The notes beneath the pieces were generated by a model, which was not told the DNA's origin, searched no databases, and saw nothing but the letters and a program-made list of their open reading frames with translations. A program made the position numbers and the translations under genes. 49,329 bases of DNA from Candidatus Methanophagales archaeon (GTDB taxonomy: Archaea; Halobacteriota; Syntropharchaeia; Alkanophagales; Methanospirareceae), in NCBI GenBank assembly GCA_013139985.1, contig WSZT01000064.1:1-49329 (forward strand), written 5' to 3'. This document shows, in pieces, positions 48,164-49,329 of this stretch; position 1 is the stretch's first letter, and every line of letters starts with the position of its first letter.

Positions 48164-48322
48164 ATGAGTTGTGAAAGTAAAAAGCGGATAGGCACAGCTA
48201 TCGGTGTTGCATTTACCGTCCTGGTATTGCTACTCTCTGGAATGGCATCTGCGGAGCGAATAGACATTCCAGCGGATTATGCCACAATAAAATCTTCCAG
48301 AATGCCCATCAGTTTTTCATAA
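48164..48322 (+). pseudogene. Truncated secreted protein (signal peptide plus beta-helix start)
   Basis: 52 codons: MSCESKKRIGTAIGVAFTVL, a hydrophobic signal sequence ending in MASA, then ERIDIPADYATIKSSRMPIS FS and TAA. The mature part IDIPADYATI is the usual first strand of NosD/PbH1 surface proteins (IYVPDDYATIQ in the gene 165 nt downstream), after which the frame breaks. Probably the 5' stub of a second copy of that gene type. Confidence 0.55.
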
Positions 48323-48486
48323 GCAATTCACTATCTGTGGCTTCGCAAGACCAACTTGACGGCATGGGTAATTAGACATGAAACAGGTAAAGTTTATAAT
48401 GTGTAAATCCCACAAAGAATAAATACATACAGATGTAAATGTTAAATAGGCTTTCTTTGAGGGCGGGGAAAAAGAAGGAGACAAAA

Positions 48487-49329
48487 ATGCGAAATAGAAC
48501 CATTAGTATAGTATCGGCATTTTTAATTGTTTTGGGGGTGGTTTGATGCGCCATCGCCGTAAATGCCGGGGCATCGGATTCAACGGTTTCTTCTGCGGTG
48601 ATTTACGTGCCCGACGATTATGCAACAATTCAAGGGGCGGTGGACAATACTGCTGCGGGCGACACGATTATCGTGAGAGATGGTACTTACCTCGAGAGCG
48701 TGAAAGTGAACAAGAGGTTGACAATTAGGTCTGAAAACGGACCTGCCAATACAATTGTTGAGTCTCCTGAGGGGGTAAATGATCATGTACTGACGGTGAC
48801 AGCCGACCATGTGCATATAAATGGGCTCACGGTGAAAAACGCAACAGGAAAGAATGAAGCTGGGCAGTATAATTACGCAGGACTGTATATCAGCGCTAAT
48901 CACTGCGATATTACAGATAATATGGCAATAAACAACGCTTATGGCTTCTTCTTGTCTGAATCAAGCAAAAACACACTCATAAACAACGTCGCGTCAGATC
49001 ACATTGGCGATGGCATCTACGTGACTAATTCGAACTATAACACAATATCCAACAATACAGTAAAGCTAAATCGCCGGTATGGGATTCGTTTGTATAGCTC
49101 GCATAATAATACAGTGTGCAACAATGATGTATCGAACAACGGATATGGTATTCGCTTATCGGGCTCGCACAATAACATAATGGAGAAAAACAATGTCAAG
49201 TTGAGCACTTACGATGGTATTTTCTTGTTTTACTCAAACGACAATTCTTTTGTTGATAATACTGCAAATCAGAACAATCAGGATGGCTTTTTCATCAATG
49301 CATCATATAATAATACATTAATCAATAAT
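48487..49329 (+). CDS. PbH1/NosD beta-helix surface protein, in-frame TGA in signal peptide, 3' end outside
   Basis: From ATG 48487 (GGAG at 48477-48480) the frame reads MRNRTISIVSAFLIVLGVV, TGA at 48544-48546 (codon 20), CAIAVNAGASDS, then IYVPDDYATIQGAVDNTAAG DTIIV, and is open to the window edge (281 codons). From about residue 130 it consists of right-handed beta-helix repeats: GIRLYSSHNNTVCNNDVSNN, GIRLSGSHNNIMEKNNVKLS, GIFLFYSNDNSFVDN. The TGA falls in the hydrophobic part of the signal peptide, next to a Cys, so either a point nonsense mutation, a sequencing error, or a later start without signal peptide. TGA is a normal stop in neighbouring genes (thermosome, trmI, tfb). Extracellular function unknown. 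Confidence 0.75.

Noticed and set aside
48544-48546. TGA as selenocysteine or as a reassigned codon
   Set aside because: TGA ends several neighbouring genes normally, the codon lies in a signal peptide, and no SECIS-like element was seen.
48372-48554. A 60-codon minus-strand frame between the two beta-helix genes
   Set aside because: It overlaps the start of the better-supported surface gene and shows no family features.

Overview
The window comes from an archaeon, very probably an anaerobic methane- or alkane-oxidising relative of methanogens in the ANME-1 / Syntrophoarchaeia group. Seen directly: archaeal information-processing genes (TFB, aIF2 gamma, RadA, Trm1, TrmI), a group II chaperonin, membrane LonB, AT-rich TATA-type promoters, an acetyl-CoA decarbonylase/synthase locus and a methanogenesis-marker-8 homologue. 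The 16S rRNA gene carries at 32445-32462 the exact complement of the FISH probe ANME1-350 as I remember it, which is the strongest lineage marker. No mcr gene lies in the window.

Layout. 1-5400 (mostly minus): 5' part of ileS, a decay zone with remnants of an AAA ATPase and a HepT-type toxin, lonB with a palindromic promoter, and an aspartokinase split by an in-frame TAA. 5500-10150: thermosome, methanogenesis marker 8, an FKBP lipoprotein, trm1. 10150-11930: accessory island with an antitoxin/DUF6516 pair between short direct repeats, a second antitoxin whose 3' end runs out of frame through a RelE-like remnant, and several imperfect palindromes. 11930-16020: a giant secreted beta-helix/CARDB/VWA protein. 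16100-27450: housekeeping block (trmI, GIY-YIG nuclease, two CBS proteins, nadA, an acyl-CoA dehydrogenase, aIF2 gamma, a CooT-like nickel protein, MFS, pyruvoyl arginine decarboxylase, radA, apgM, tfb). 27450-31400: cdhC and a strongly altered cdhA paralogue. 31600-37040: malic-enzyme remnant, 16S - tRNA-Ala(TGC) - 23S operon with visible processing stems, and tRNA-Cys(GCA). 37100-40230: nrdD remnant, secD and three tandem winged-helix regulators. 40440-48140: a FilR1-type regulator, a small membrane protein, a 16-TM protein ending in a P-loop-less KaiC-like domain, two geranylgeranyl-reductase-family flavoproteins and a divergent soluble KaiC-like ATPase. 48160-end: a truncated secreted ORF and a PbH1/NosD-type surface protein with an in-frame TGA in its signal peptide.

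The two most interesting loci are these. (1) The CdhA-like protein at 28937-31393 keeps the CdhA fold, both ferredoxin-type cluster motifs and four of six expected C-cluster ligands. It has lost the N-terminal cluster loop and the positions of one His and one Cys ligand, yet sits 12 nt upstream of a CdhC whose A-cluster cysteines are all present. This suggests a non-canonical CODH/ACS subassembly. (2) At 41932-48139, two GGR-family flavoproteins are linked to a polytopic membrane protein with a pseudo-KaiC domain and face a divergent KaiC-like ATPase, a possible lipid- or quinone-linked signalling module. Many functions are inferred from remembered family motifs; no database search was possible.
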